Origin: Asterias rubens
Lineage: Eukaryota; Echinodermata; Asteroidea; Forcipulatida; Asteriidae
Length of the DNA: 64,000 bases
NCBI RefSeq assembly: GCF_902459465.1
Contig: NC_047072.1
Coordinates: 15,729,776-15,793,775 of the forward strand
Reading direction: 5' to 3'
Position numbers and translations under genes: made by a program. Shown piece by piece: positions 1 through 11,920 of the stretch (within the stretch, counting starts at the first letter, position 1; every line of letters starts with the position of its first letter). The notes below the pieces were generated by a model. It saw only the letters and a list, made by a program, of their open reading frames with translations. It was not told the origin of the DNA and did not search any database.

Positions 1-6
1 ACTTAC

Positions 7-150
7 CAGTTTCACCATATCAGATGCTTTAATGGAAGCACGGAACTCATTATGCTGGTTAAGGATTTTTTGTTGTTCCTTCTTGCTTAACCCAGCAGCA
101 GCAGCATAGCCGATAATACAGCATACGATAAGAACAAGTGAAGTGTTCAT
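7..150 (-). CDS. CAP-superfamily secreted protein, first exon only (partial)
   Basis: A start codon at 150 opens 48 codons that end exactly at a GTAAGT donor (positions 6-1), so the rest of the gene lies left of the window. The first ~20 residues are a clear signal peptide (hydrophobic core ending in AAAAG). They are followed by LSKKEQQKILNQHNEFRASI and a KASDMVKL stretch. This is the usual start of a CAP (CRISP/SCP/GAPR) domain, in which a HN.FR motif precedes an A..M..L helix. Family knowledge predicts an extracellular Cys-rich alpha-beta-alpha sandwich. The conserved catalytic-like His and Glu residues would lie in missing exons, so subfamily cannot be given. The exon ends in phase 0. A TATA box sits about 90 bp upstream of the ATG. 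Allergen-like, CRISP or peptidase-inhibitor-16-type members cannot be told apart here. Confidence 0.75.
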
Positions 151-237
151 GATGACGAGCAGTAGACAGCTTCCTCTGTGGATGTTACTCTGTTGATGCT
201 TAGAGGCAACTGAGATATCCAGGGGGCTTGGATGTGC

Positions 238-246
238 TTTTATATA
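238..246 (-). promoter_or_regulatory. TATA box of the CAP-like gene
   Basis: On the minus strand these bases read TATATAAAA. They lie 88-96 bp upstream of the CAP ATG at 150, so a start site near 210 would leave a ~60-nt leader. This is a good match to a core promoter but has no experimental support here. Confidence 0.55.
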
Positions 247-1950
247 CTCTGATAACCCATCGTGATTGGTGCTCAAGCTTGGTTGGGTTGTTATATTCTC
301 ATATAGCTCATCGTACCACTGACATCAGTTGCCACACCCACTCGTGGTTCCACCCACATCTCTGTATCTATACATTGCAGTATGGCAGCAGAAGTTGAAG
401 TTTACCAATACGTCGTTTTCACAACCGACAAGTCATGCTTCAGTGACGTGTTAATGTTTTCTTAAGCGTTTTTTATTTCTGATGTGATGACGGAGCTGAA
501 AAACTATACCGAATGTCTATACCAATATCATGGTAAACAAAAACTAAAGACACATTTTCTACAAAATGTTGTCAAAAAAATTACACTTCATGAATACGTC
601 ATACTAAAAACTAGCAGAATGTTTTTTTTTATAGTAACAACTGATCCTGAAATCAATAAAATCACATTTGATTTTTTTTTATATATTCCTATAGTAAATC
701 TCCACATACATTTTCGATTGTGTTCTTAATGTGGACGTTGTGTGGGGGAAAACCAGAAGACTTCTTGCAGTTTGTGAGCTTACCGTCGCTGTTGTTCTAA
801 CCGAATATGAAAGACTCGGGCCGTTGCGCAGAGGAATCCAACACCCTCTTTTATATGGGAAGTTTGATGACAAATGGCTCTAAAAATGATAGGTTTTCCT
901 TTCTCCTAATTGTGAAAACTTACTTTCTAAGCGATACAAATTCTAGACTGTTTGAGAATATGGTGGTAGTGAATGTCCTGGTTATATAATCATTATGCAG
1001 AGGTGTGTGACAACACCTTTTTGGCCCAACGTTTTGACAGTGGTATCTATAAACAAATAGGTTTGTATTTGGGGATGACCTGAAAACAGCTCGCGGCAGG
1101 TCTGAGGTGCATTATTTACCAAAATTGTTAATAAGATCAAATGTTTACACGTTATTTTGGAATAAATAAACTTTTAATGTTTTTGTAATTACAAAACAAA
1201 GTGACCCTTTTAAGAGTAGCCTACGTATAAACGGAATCAATGAAGACCACCGCAAGAGGGCTGCCGGACTTAATTGGGCTTTGTTTTAAACAAAGTAATA
1301 ATAAGTAATAAAGACCATCTGCATTGGAGCTTTTCGGAAAAGAGTCTGCATCAAAGAGTCGTTGCTGAGTTAAAGAGCACTACACCCACCAATCCGCATG
1401 TGCCTTTAATATTTACAGATAACTATTTGATGAAGAGACTGGAGCACATTAACTTCGTTTCTAACTATAATGGATCTGGTGGTGGAGGTTATAAATAGAT
1501 TTATATGGCCGTAGACTCCTCGCTTACTGACACACATTGAGTCGAGGTTTGTGTAATAAGACATTGGTATTCTAATAGGTTTATATTGATACCAAACTAA
1601 CCAAATTACTTAAATTAATGAGAAAAAATTGTCTTCCAAAGCTAAAACAAATGCACAAGTGAAAACGGATATTATGCGTGTTATGGATTATTACCGAAAA
1701 TTGGTTTGGGATTTATTTTTGTGAAATGAAGCTATATATTTTATTTACTCATTTTTCGGTGGACATTTATCTCCCACAGGAATAAATAACAAAAACAAAC
1801 AACACATACAAAAACGAGTGTTAAAATTTAAACATCCACGAAACCGTGAAGTAAAGAATTGGCGATCCCGGTGGTAAAAGCACAGTGCTTCAGACATGAC
1901 ATTAAGCTTAATAGACGTTCAACCCCCCCCCCCCTAAAAAAAAATAATAA

Positions 1951-1997
<47 letters not shown>

Positions 1998-3067
1998 AAT
2001 AATAATAATAATGTTGTTCAATGACAAACAAACACCCCAACAAACAGTTTTATTCAGATGATCAAGATTTCAAATCTTCAAATATTGCAAAGAATGTATG
2101 GGCTATTTAGGGCATGAAATACTCCACACAATTTTTTAAACTTGTTTAGCTCAATCAGTTTTAAGTTGAACCATCAAAATATTTACCCTCTATAGGTCCA
2201 AAGCTTTACCTTCTTTACTCAGATGATTTTTGTTTTCTTCAAAGTTGAGTTTGGGGTTTATTTCCTAACAGTATCCCCCTTGATAACACATTATCAATTA
2301 GCACAAGTTTTTCAATAGAAACGTATGTCATCGTTATCTTAATATATCAAATATTTATTTATTATGCTTTTCATGACTTATAGATCTGAAAAAGGTGCAG
2401 ATACAAATATTTGTGTTTGATGGCAATATGAACTATCAAGAAACTTGGCTTTTAAGAACTTTGTTATGTTCTCGATGGGTGATATCTACTGCTGATGTAT
2501 GGATACAGAATTGACTACTTTGGATCGTTTATGTGTTTATAAACGTGTACACAGTTGCAGTTTCAAATTGCAAGTGACCATTCCTTGTGTATTTTCATTC
2601 ACAACAAAACAATAGCTTTTAAACTCAGCGTGGAAAGAAAAACTCACAAAGTATGGAAAGTTTGGAAGGGTTTCATTGCTGCTGCTGACATAACCAAATG
2701 GGCTTAAATGACAATTGATTGGGAAACTGATGCAGATGTTACGGTGGACAGTTTCATGGCGTAACATCCAAACTGATATGACAAAATAAAACATCTGTTA
2801 TCTAGTATTTAAAACTATTAGCGTGATAGACATATATAATAAGAGACAAGAAAATAAATGTAAAAGCAGACACTGAACACCAAGGAAACATGAGGCATTG
2901 GTAACTAGAGCGTTATCTACGTAATAGGGGAGTGTCCAAAACCGGAAATATTACCACTTTCTGGAAATTCTATCATGTCTAAAAAACTAAAAAAATAAAT
3001 AAAGGGAAGGTACTTTTTAAAAGCTTAGTTATTCTCCGATTTTTATTTTTAAGCTTGCAAAATATCT
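247..3067. other. Intergenic AT-rich DNA, no gene seen
   Basis: No open frame here looks conserved or carries credible splice sites. The stretch contains a C12 tract (1923-1934), a TAAA microsatellite and otherwise unremarkable AT-rich sequence. Confidence 0.5.
1945..2012. repeat. (TAAA)n microsatellite
   Basis: About 16 tetramer repeats are flanked by short TAA runs and preceded by a C12 tract and an A-rich stretch. The minus-strand open frame across it is a product of the repeat. Confidence 0.9.
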
Positions 3068-3312
3068 CTCTAAATGCAAAGGAGTGAAAAGGAACTCTTT
3101 GAAGAACCATATGAGGGACAACTCCTTTTCGAGTGGTCTTCCACTCTTTTAGATTTTAGATTGAAGTTTGCATCTTTTTGAGTGATTTTTCACTCTGTCC
3201 TGGAGTGAAACCCCTCTAAAAGAGTGAAATACCCACCACTCTTTTTAAAGAGCCATATGAGGGACAACCTGAAATGTAAATAGTGGTATTTTTCACTCTT
3301 ACATTTGAGAGT
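3068..3312. mobile_element. Short inverted-repeat element (MITE-like)
   Basis: The left end reads CTCTAAATGCAAAGGAGTG and the right end, reverse complemented, reads CTCAAATGTAAGAGTG, giving imperfect terminal inverted repeats of about 22 bp. Inside, the 16-mer CCATATGAGGGACAAC occurs twice in direct orientation (near 3107 and 3253), and GAGTGAAA-type motifs recur on both strands. It is non-coding; the superfamily is unknown. Confidence 0.55.
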
Positions 3313-4022
3313 ATACTTGGAAACTGCCTGGCATCTACAATTTTCTAAAATGTTCAAAAGGTGAATGCCTGCTGGGTATACATTTTAAAACAGTTATACA
3401 TAACATTGTGATAGGTCAATACAACAAATCTATAAATGTGAGACCGGTTCCCTTGAAAAAGGGGAATAGGCCCTATTGGCTACTTGTGAAGTTTATATAT
3501 CTGTCAAACTTCAATGTCAACCTGACATTGTCATTTTATATTGGCCTATATATATGATGGTCTCAACCTATTCAAGAACAAGGTTTATTGGAAATTGATA
3601 TGAAGTTTTTCTTTTTCCTATTGTTGTTTTTCTGTTGGTCTTTGATTAAGGACAAGTAAACATTACCTAGGAGGTGATTTCACAAAAAGCCAAGATTGAT
3701 TTAGAGTGCCAATCAATTTTAACTGTTAAGCAATATGGCAATTCTGACAACTCATCTTAAGATGAGTTCTTAGTGGTTGTTAAGTCAAGCCCATGCTTGA
3801 GTAGTTTTAGGTCAGTTTTCATCACTGTAATTCACAAGAATGAGGCATAAATGTTTCTAAAATAAAGTAGAAATGATCACAGCATCAAATGTTTCTGATG
3901 GGAAATTTCATTCGAGGGGCAGGCAGTTCTGACGCTTCATTGTTGACGGACAGGGCGTTTTTCCTAAGTGAAGGGCAACTCCATTCTGAGAGAAAGTTTA
4001 AAGAGGCACCAAGGCAGTGACC

Positions 4023-4173
4023 GGGGTGGATTTCACAAAGAGTTAGGACTAGTCTTATCTCAAGTTAGGACCAGTTAGTTACTCATCCTAACTTAGGACC
4101 ATCCATGCAATTTGTATATTTCCTAGGACTAGTCCTAAGTTAGGACTAGTCCTAACTCTGTGAAATCGACCCC
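4023..4173. mobile_element. Foldback MITE with ~28-bp inverted ends
   Basis: The left end GGATTTCACAAAGAGTTAGG faces a right end whose reverse complement is GATTTCACAGAGTTAGG. The interior repeats TTAGGACTAGTCCTAA-like palindromes. The whole 151 bp can fold on itself and has no coding content. Confidence 0.65.
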
Positions 4174-4853
4174 GCGAGCATTGAGGCAGTTATGACGTGT
4201 CAGACCTTGTCATATTCAAAGAACCATTCATTGTATTCAAACCTTCTTACCAGAGTTTATATTTGGGGGCGGGGCAAGCAGGAGCAAAGACACACTTTGG
4301 AGGAGGGGCTATTTAATGACAATGACGATGCAAACTGTCTCTTGCCTGAGAAAATTAAGCGAACACAATTACTAAATATTTGAGTATAAGTCAATGTACC
4401 AGACCTTATTCAAGTCTACTCACAAATTGCCACCATACCATGCATTTGTTCACTGTAGTCACTTGTGCATTGTTGTCTCTCCATTACATGTAGATACTTG
4501 GTTATGTTGAAAGTAATACTAAACTCCAAAGCACTGCACGCAAGTCCAGCTTATGGCATTTGTCATGGTGGTTTAATTTACTCTGGTGGTTTCCAATTCC
4601 TTCATGAAACTCTACCCAGGTGAACCCAAAGGCTTGTACTTCAACCGAAATACAGATGTAACAAGGTTACATAGCTTTCAGTTTAAAATGTGTGAATGCA
4701 GCTATGCAGGACCATGTCATGTGATGAAGGTTTAAGCCCAACCTCAACAATATTAGAAAGCAACCAATATTGAAAGCAACCAATAAGGAAAACAAAAGCA
4801 CAAATTTGATTAGCAAGTTTCTCCACTTTTACAATCTGCTTGCTTATCCTTAA

Positions 4854-5209
4854 AGCCATTGGACCCTTTCGGTACAGAAAAAAAAGTTCACAGATTTACA
4901 AATAACTTACAGGGTTTACAGAAGGTAGTGGTGAAAGACTTCCCTTGAAATATTATTCAATGAAATGCTTTACTTTTTGAGAAAACAGTAAAACAATATA
5001 AATTCTCGTTAGCGAGAATTACGGAGAATTATTTTAAACACATGACACGGCGAACGCGCGGATACAAGGGTGGGTTTTCCCGTTATTTTCTCCAGACTCC
5101 GATGACCGATTGAGCCTTAATTTTCACAGGTTTGTTATTTGATATAGAAGTTGTGATTCACGAAGTGTGGGCCTTGGACAAAAGTGTTTACCGAAAGGGT
5201 CCAATGGCT
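4854..5209. mobile_element. TTAA-flanked MITE, copy 1
   Basis: A 356-bp non-coding element has terminal inverted repeats AGCCATTGGACCCTTTCGG / CCGAAAGGGTCCAATGGCT and TTAA on both sides (4850-4853 and 5210-5213). TTAA duplication is typical of piggyBac-type transposition, so this is probably a non-autonomous derivative; the transposase source is not in the window. Two relatives lie within 2.6 kb. Confidence 0.75.
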
Positions 5210-5817
5210 TTAAAACAGCTACCCGACCCATTGAAATATTTAAGACAAATTAAACCAACTACGTAGACACCGTCTTCAAAAGCGTAAAACGAAAACTTTT
5301 ACACAGACTTTGTCTGTTGACATAAAGTTTTTGGAGGCTGCTGCCGCTGGAATGTAATGACCACATGAGGGCGCTATGCTCCTCACTTTTGTGTTTTGCT
5401 TTTACACCACAGACGTACGGCCCTTTTCGAAACCACGGATTCAGCTCCAGGTTCGGCTCAGGCTTTACACACCAGTAGATCAAAGTGCAGTTGCTATAAT
5501 AGTACATGTACACTGTACCCTGAATATGGAGACGACGGACACAAAACCGTGCTTTAAAAATCCGCCCATCAAAGCTGACGGGTAAGTTCCTCAAATCTCA
5601 ACATAGCTGTATGTAAAGGCTTTGTCAACACGAGATGTAACTTTTCTGCACTGATTATGTTTTATTTAGCCAACGCCAGGATCCGAGGAACACTTTCTAA
5701 CCGACTAGTGCTAGAAGGAATGTTTAAAAGGTAGGCCTACAATATATTGGGGGGTTTCATGGGAAGATGGTTGAATTGCCTCTAAATCGCCTGGTGAATG
5801 TAACATAATAATGTTAA

Positions 5818-6169
5818 AGCCGATGGACACTTTCGGTAAACAGTATTGTCAAGGCCCACACTTCGTGTATCACAACTTATTATATAACGTAACAAACCTG
5901 TGAAAATTTAGGCTCAATTGGTCATCGGAGTCGGGAGAAAATAACGGGAAAACCCACCCTTGTTTTCGCACGTTTCGCCGTGTCATGACATGTGTAAAAT
6001 AAATCCGTTAATTTCGATATCGAGAATTGATATTGTTTTCCCAAAAAGTAAAGCATTTCATGGAATAATATTTCAAGGGAAGTCTTTCACTATTACCTTC
6101 TGTAAACCCTGTAAGTTATTTGTAAATCTGTGAACTTTAAAAAGAAATTCTGTTCCGAAAGTGTAAACT
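5818..6169. mobile_element. TTAA-flanked MITE, copy 2 (opposite orientation, one end decayed)
   Basis: The interior is the reverse complement of copy 1, including the segment around TTCACAGGTTTGTTA. TTAA precedes the left end at 5814-5817. The right end keeps only a CCGAAAG core and has lost the outer inverted repeat and TTAA, so this copy is older or truncated. Confidence 0.7.
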
Positions 6170-7002
6170 GAAAATAATATATAGCAGGTGTGACCCCCCC
6201 CCCCCCAATACGGCGAACACTGTGCAAAATTTCTGATATAGCGCCCTCTTATTTTTTTTTCGTACATGAAATTAAACGGGACGATACAACAAAGAAACGA
6301 GCAATACAAGTTTGTCCCTTTGTGGTTATCTAACTAAATGCAAAACACTCTGAAAGATCCTAAAATAAATATGAGAGGCGATTGAGATTGTCATTTTCTA
6401 AATACTCTACACAATGATCTTTATTAAATACAAATAACAAAAGTAGAAACATATATCTAGAAATAATAAATAAAACTACCTATTCAAAAGACAAAAAAAT
6501 AAATTAAAGTTTGGCAGAGGGTAATTATTGTCTATAACGTATCAATTTAAAGCAATATATAATTAGCACACGGAGAAAGCTACAACCGTCCGCACGGTGG
6601 CCATCAGAACTGTGTATTGAGAGAGTTTCGAAAGGGGGGGGGGGCAGTTTTCTGTTATCACGTGGTTGATGAGCGTCGGTTGTCATCACGTGGTTGGTGG
6701 GCGCCGGCTGTCGCTTACAAAAAATAGCACAAAGAATGTGCAGTCTAGTCTGGAACCCTGTATGCGGACAAACGTTTCTCTTGGACCTTTGCTATAGTTG
6801 TGTCTTAATAGTGTGTGTGTGCTTGGACTCTCAGGAGTTCTGTAGAGGAATTTAGGAAAGGGGCAGGGTGTACTTCCATAACAGGAACTCAGTAGGGCCA
6901 CTCCTGCTCCCATATCGGGCAAGATGGGGAGATCTGGTCTGTTTTTGCTGTGCACACCATGTCCGCTATGTTTTTTATACATAACTTCCTTACATGAACG
7001 TT

Positions 7003-7103
7003 AAATGAAACTTTGTGAAAGAAATCACAGGCATATTACTCAGGTGGGATTCGAACCCTTGACCTTCGAGTTCATCTTAAATCTGCCGTTCGACAACTTC
7101 ACT
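7003..7103 (-). repeat. tRNA-derived SINE overlapping the end of MCT-like gene A
   Basis: On the minus strand a Pol III B box (GGGTTCGAATCCC) is followed by a GAGTAATATGC...TGTGATTT tail. The same tail follows the B box of the SINE at 33712-33865. The upstream half resembles a tRNA(Leu/Ser)-like head. It overlaps the transporter's last coding residues and stop codon. Confidence 0.6.
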
Positions 7104-10100
7104 CCGACCCCGTCGACGTATGAACATCAACAAGGATACAATACAAAAGGCTGTCAGATACATTCCACCTCCAACCAAGAAAGGAGCTATGTAGTTCCCT
7201 GTTGCGTCATAGATCTCACCTAGAAACAAAAAGATGAAGACGAAGAAGGGATTTATCGTGAATCATTGTTGTGAAGATACAAACAGAGCGGTAAACGTCA
7301 TGAAGTAACAAATATCCATTATATTACAAGTGTTATGAACACCATGAAGTCACATCTTGAAGTGACACCTTGATTATTGGAGAGTTCTTCTCCAAATTAT
7401 AATCACAAACACTTAAAGCCATTGGACCCTTTCGGTACAGAAAAAAAAAAAGTTCACAGATTTACAAATAACTTACAGGGTTTACAGAAGGTAGTGGTGA
7501 AAGACTTCCCTTGAAATATTATTCCATGAAATGCTTTACTTTTTGAGAAAACAGTAAAACAATATAAATTCTCTGGTAGCGAGAATTACGGAGTTATTTT
7601 AAACACATGTCATGACACGGCGAAACGCGCGGATACACGGGTGGGTTTTCCCGTTATTTTCTCCAGACTCCGATGACCGATTGAGCCTTAATTTTCACAG
7701 CTTTGTTATTTGATATAGAAGTTGTGATTCACGAAGTGTGGGCCTTGGACAAAAGTGTTTACCGAAAGGGTCCAATGGCTTTAATAACTTATGTCAGAGT
7801 TGTTACTATAGCGGAAGAAACGTTCAGGACTTAAAAGTCGTCCACAAGGCCTTGTTTTTTCTCACTAAACGGTAGTTTCATGAGAACAGGAAATCAGAAA
7901 TGCTGACAAAATGAGGCGAGCGGCCTTTGTGTATAATCCCAAGACCCTGGTTAAAAACGCTAAAAAAGATAAAACATTTCGTGCAAGTATACTTGACACT
8001 TTTGTAAATTGGAAGGTAACAAATTAGTTCCTTTTGCATTACCCTGGGTGTTTGGTAATGAAACGATGGCGCTGTCCAATTATGACTGTCGACTTGAAGA
8101 CAATGTGTTTGCAAAATAAATCTTGTATTATTGGTGCGGTCCTTGTCATTTATATATCCGCCTCCGCCATTGTGGCCAAGAGGTGTGGTGGGCGTATATT
8201 TGGAGGTGCATCTTAGCAATAACATTTTATCATGCCTTCTTGGCAATCACCAGTTGCGGGTGTGGGTGATTCTAAATGAATCGGTGGGTCTCACGTCTTG
8301 TGAAAGACATAATTTATAACTTACCATACCTGAAGAAGGGAAATGACGCTTTGATAACTTACCTGCAATCAGTGTTCCAGTTCCCGCGAAGAGAAAAAAC
8401 ACTGCTGAAATCAAGCTGAGAGCTGAGGGAAGTTGAGCAGGGCTTGCCAAAGTTCTCACATTGTATATCAATAAAGGAGAACCAATGCCAGTGAATGCAC
8501 CGACAACTATAGAGTTACCAACCAAGAATGCATAGCTGTCTGATATAGGGTTTAAGAAAGTTGCCACAGCGCTACCTAAGATTACAATCTGTTGTAGAGT
8601 GAAGGAGTTGATGTAGTTTCTATCTACAAACCAACCATGGGTTGCTCTGGTGATCAAAGACACAACTGCAAACATTGTAAGTAATGAAGCACTCTGGACA
8701 TTTGTGACCCCGCCCTCCATTGCCCGTGCAGGTATATGCACGAGGTTGACCATCAAACCACATGCATACAGGCTGGTAACTACAAGCATCATAATGACCG
8801 GTACATTTCGAAAAACCATCAAATTTCTCTTTAGGATTTGCAATTGAGTTTCCTTTCCATCTTTAGCTTGTTTAGTGTCTGCATCGTCAAGTGTCTCCAT
8901 TTCTAAAACATTTTCATAAACTACAGGAAGTTTAGCCTTCAAGGGTCTAAAAAGAGCACTGGCAGCGACGCCATTTAGCTGAATTGCTCCAAATATAAAC
9001 ATGGCGCCTCTCCATCCATATTGATCTACAAGATGACGAAACAACGCAGAGAAGATCATCTGACCAACATTGGCCCCTACGTTCACAATCCCATTGGCAA
9101 GTGCAAACTTGTCATTAAAGTATTGGGACAGTATTATAAACGCCGGTGTGACAACCATGGTAGTTCCTATCCCTGTAATATAGATAGACAAATAAACGAT
9201 AAAAGAGTATTTTATAAGACACGTGAATACGACGCCACAAGCTCAAACAATGTTTCCAGACGAGGTCAGAAATGGCCGAGTGTTTGACCTTCCATATCAT
9301 GGCGGCCAAAGTGAAAGGTCAATGCTATAGTTAGAAATGAACATCCAAGTACATTGAATAAAGGGTGTATTTTTTTTTTTAAGTTTAAACAAGTAAGCTT
9401 AAAACACTTTTGAGAACACATAATAAATTTTCAATACGTTAATATCAACAATGGGGAACACGACAGAAACAAAATTGTGACTTTTATCAGTTGTGACAAA
9501 TCACTTTAAATTGCTCGTTATTATCTATATTTACGATGTGTATTAGCAGTCAATTCAATCCATATTATTTGTTGATTTGATGTTCAATCAGTTATTGATA
9601 TTACCTGACATTACACCACAGAGGTAGAGTTGTTGTACATTCCTTGAGTACGATCCAAGTACAGTGGCAAGTCCATTAATTACTGATCCTATCATAGCTA
9701 CTCGACGCACTCCAAACCTGGTTGCAATCATACCGCTTATAAAACCTGGGAGTAAAGACAAGAACATCATCTAAGAACGAAATAGATGGTTCAGACTGCA
9801 CTCACGGTCATCCATTATATGTTGATGATCTAGTAAGGTCAACAATAATATTTTCATGAACTAGTTGCTCTGATATTATTCAGGCGCGATTATTACCTAA
9901 TATAGTGTATCTCCAACATGCAAAGTTATAAATCTTATGTGTTCTATTAGATTTTTGGGGTTGAACAAAGAATTGACTAGAGTGGGATTCGAACCAACGA
10001 CCTCCGGATTAACGTGCCGGCGCGTTAATCCGGAGGTCGTTGGTTCGAATCACACTCTAGTCAATTCTTTGTTCAACCCCAAAAATCATTTACAAATTTA

Positions 10101-10934
10101 CCCAGTCAGTTTCCCTTGTGGTTTATATCAATGCGTTCTATTAGAGTTACACCCACCGCTTAGACCACATATAAATAAATACCAGTGGATCGTCCGGATT
10201 TTACGAAAAAGAGGAGGAAGAGGGCCTTTTTATTTAGTATTATTTTTTTGGTCCAAGATGGCGGCTTAGTATTTCAAATCAAACAGGCCACCAGTTATTC
10301 AGTTTGAACCCACCGCAAACTTATTTTATATCTATTTGACTCATGTTAACAGGGTCAGATAATAATACACTAACAATATTTGCTGGTGGTAGGCATTTAC
10401 TAATATTTGTTTTATGAAACAGACGGTTACACCTTTTTAATAGTTGGATTTAAAAAATAAATAAAAGTATCGAAAAATAATAAATAGTAAACAAAAGGAT
10501 GCGGGCGGGGACGATCAAATTATTATTTGGCCTTATCCTCCAAATTAATCTAATTCTTCAGATGGCTGGTTATTTTTTAACTTCTAGTTTTGACAGGTAG
10601 ACAGGGTCAACATTGGGTCATGTCTGTGTAAGAAATGTAGCACTAAAAATAAGCTGCAAGACTGCATACAATGATAGAGCTTGAACTTACACAATGGACT
10701 AGCAACCAGGAATGGTATGCTGACGATCCAGCTAGATCCTGCTGCAGATAATGCAAAGTATTCTTTCCATTCAATATAGAGTACTCCTAGGGAAGTAAGA
10801 TAACCTGGTGACAACATCACACATAGATGACCACCAAAGCACACCATCCATGCCCATCCACCATCTACAGTAGCTGGAGCGTGTTGAGCAGAGGCTACAT
10901 CTCGAGTTGGTTTGTTCCTTCGTCTAAGATTCAT
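7077..10934 (-). CDS. SLC16/monocarboxylate-transporter-like protein A (4 exons, 445 aa)
   Basis: Coding exons are 10691-10934, 9605-9745, 8363-9172 and 7077-7219, all joined in phase 1 across GT-AG introns, giving 446 codons with stop. The protein is a 12-helix major-facilitator membrane carrier. The MCT signature DGGWAW is at residues 24-29, just before helix 1. Exon 2 carries the TRFGVRR loop after helix 2, exon 3 helices 4-11 with the long central loop, and exon 4 the last helix (GNYIAPFLVGGG). The TRATHGWFVDR motif fits helix 8, but the Asp found four residues before that Arg in proton-coupled MCT1 is Ser here. A monocarboxylate substrate is therefore uncertain. Gene B just upstream has identical exon structure, so the pair is a tandem duplication. 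The final GRSEVVERQI and stop seem to come from a SINE. An acceptor before the ATG (CTTGTCACCAG) implies a spliced 5' leader. Confidence 0.9.
7417..7780. mobile_element. TTAA-flanked MITE, copy 3, in intron 3 of MCT-like gene A
   Basis: This 364-bp copy has intact 19-bp inverted ends, flanking TTAA at 7413-7416 and 7781-7784, and near identity to copy 1. It lies inside the last intron of the first transporter gene. Confidence 0.78.
9951..10086. repeat. 136-bp near-perfect palindrome built from two half-SINEs
   Basis: Arms of 68 bp meet with no spacer at 10018/10019 and differ at about two positions. Each arm carries a GGTTCGAATC B box and the SINE tail TCTTTGTTCAACCCC, so two SINE fragments lie head to head. 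It sits in intron 1 of MCT-like gene A. Confidence 0.85.
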
Positions 10935-11307
10935 GATTGTTTTTATTTCTCACCTGGTGACAAGATAGAAACTTAATCTCAATACATAAATGTAGACAGA
11001 TGAATTTAGGCTCCAGCTGTTTCTGTTTCCTTCATCTGTATTTTAATATTTACTGGATCTTAAATGTTTTTACTTATTGATATTGTGAATTAGCCTATTG
11101 TACTTTTTATCTACCGGAGAAATATGCAATAATAATTTAAACACAAATAAATACTGGGTTTAGTGAGGAACTTTTATTTGTTGATTTTGCCGAAGTTGCC
11201 GATTCTGAATTGGTGTCAATTACTAGTTTAATAGTGTCCCCACCTGCAACCTGCCAGGGGACATTTGATATTAGTGGACACACACATGCAAATCATGTGT
11301 GCTATGA

Positions 11308-11361
11308 GGGGGGGGGGGGGGGGGGGCTAAAAATGTGTGTGTCCCCCCCCCCCCCCCCCCC
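11308..11361. repeat. G19 - 16 bp - C19 homopolymer hairpin
   Basis: A run of 19 G (11308-11326) and a run of 19 C (11343-11361) are separated by 16 bases ending in GTGTGTGT, with CA-rich sequence on the left. The arms are fully complementary. Confidence 0.85.
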
Positions 11362-11646
11362 ACCATCCTTATGACCTTCAGCTTAGGGCACCCTTACTGT
11401 GGGTACATCAGATCCACTGTCATTATGAGTAAGATTTACGATTTTGAACTAAAGATTGCAAAATGATGGTATTGGTAGGTTTACTTCCTGCATCAGTTCA
11501 TGTACACTACGTCAATAATTACTACAGTGGTATTAGGTATATGATCGGCACTATATCACGTATTTTCTTCAGATCTAAAATTATGATAATGTGTCAGTCA
11601 TGAATAGGACTAGGTCTAGGAGGGATGGCTTATCTATCACACTCAC

Positions 11647-11920
11647 CGTTCAGTCGTGATGGTTCTTCTATCTTCAGCTGCGACTGCAATGAGTCAAAAT
11701 GATGGAGATGAAATGGACCCAATGGCCATACCGGCCCGGCACGAAACAGTACACAGTGTGAATGTGAATTCACAATACAATCGACTTTTGAGAAGGGAAT
11801 ATTATAGCTCGAGTAGGCAAACTGGCCAACAATGGCGGTGTATTGACCTTGCACACACACGTGCGGAAACCGGTACGGTATGCCAACAACCCGTCCGTAC
11901 GCACAACAGGAATACAATCA
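11647..11920 (-). other. Candidate non-coding first exon and promoter area of MCT-like gene A
   Basis: On the minus strand a GTGAGT donor occupies 11646-11641, and the sequence behind it is locally richer in CpG. Gene A's first coding exon has a plausible acceptor about 20 nt before its ATG, so a 5' untranslated exon is expected upstream. This is the best candidate seen; the right boundary is a guess. Confidence 0.35.

Noticed and set aside
10244-10270. AAGATGGCGGC, a YY1-like motif, considered as a promoter element
   Set aside because: It lies mid-intron with no nearby transcript start; a single short match is not enough.
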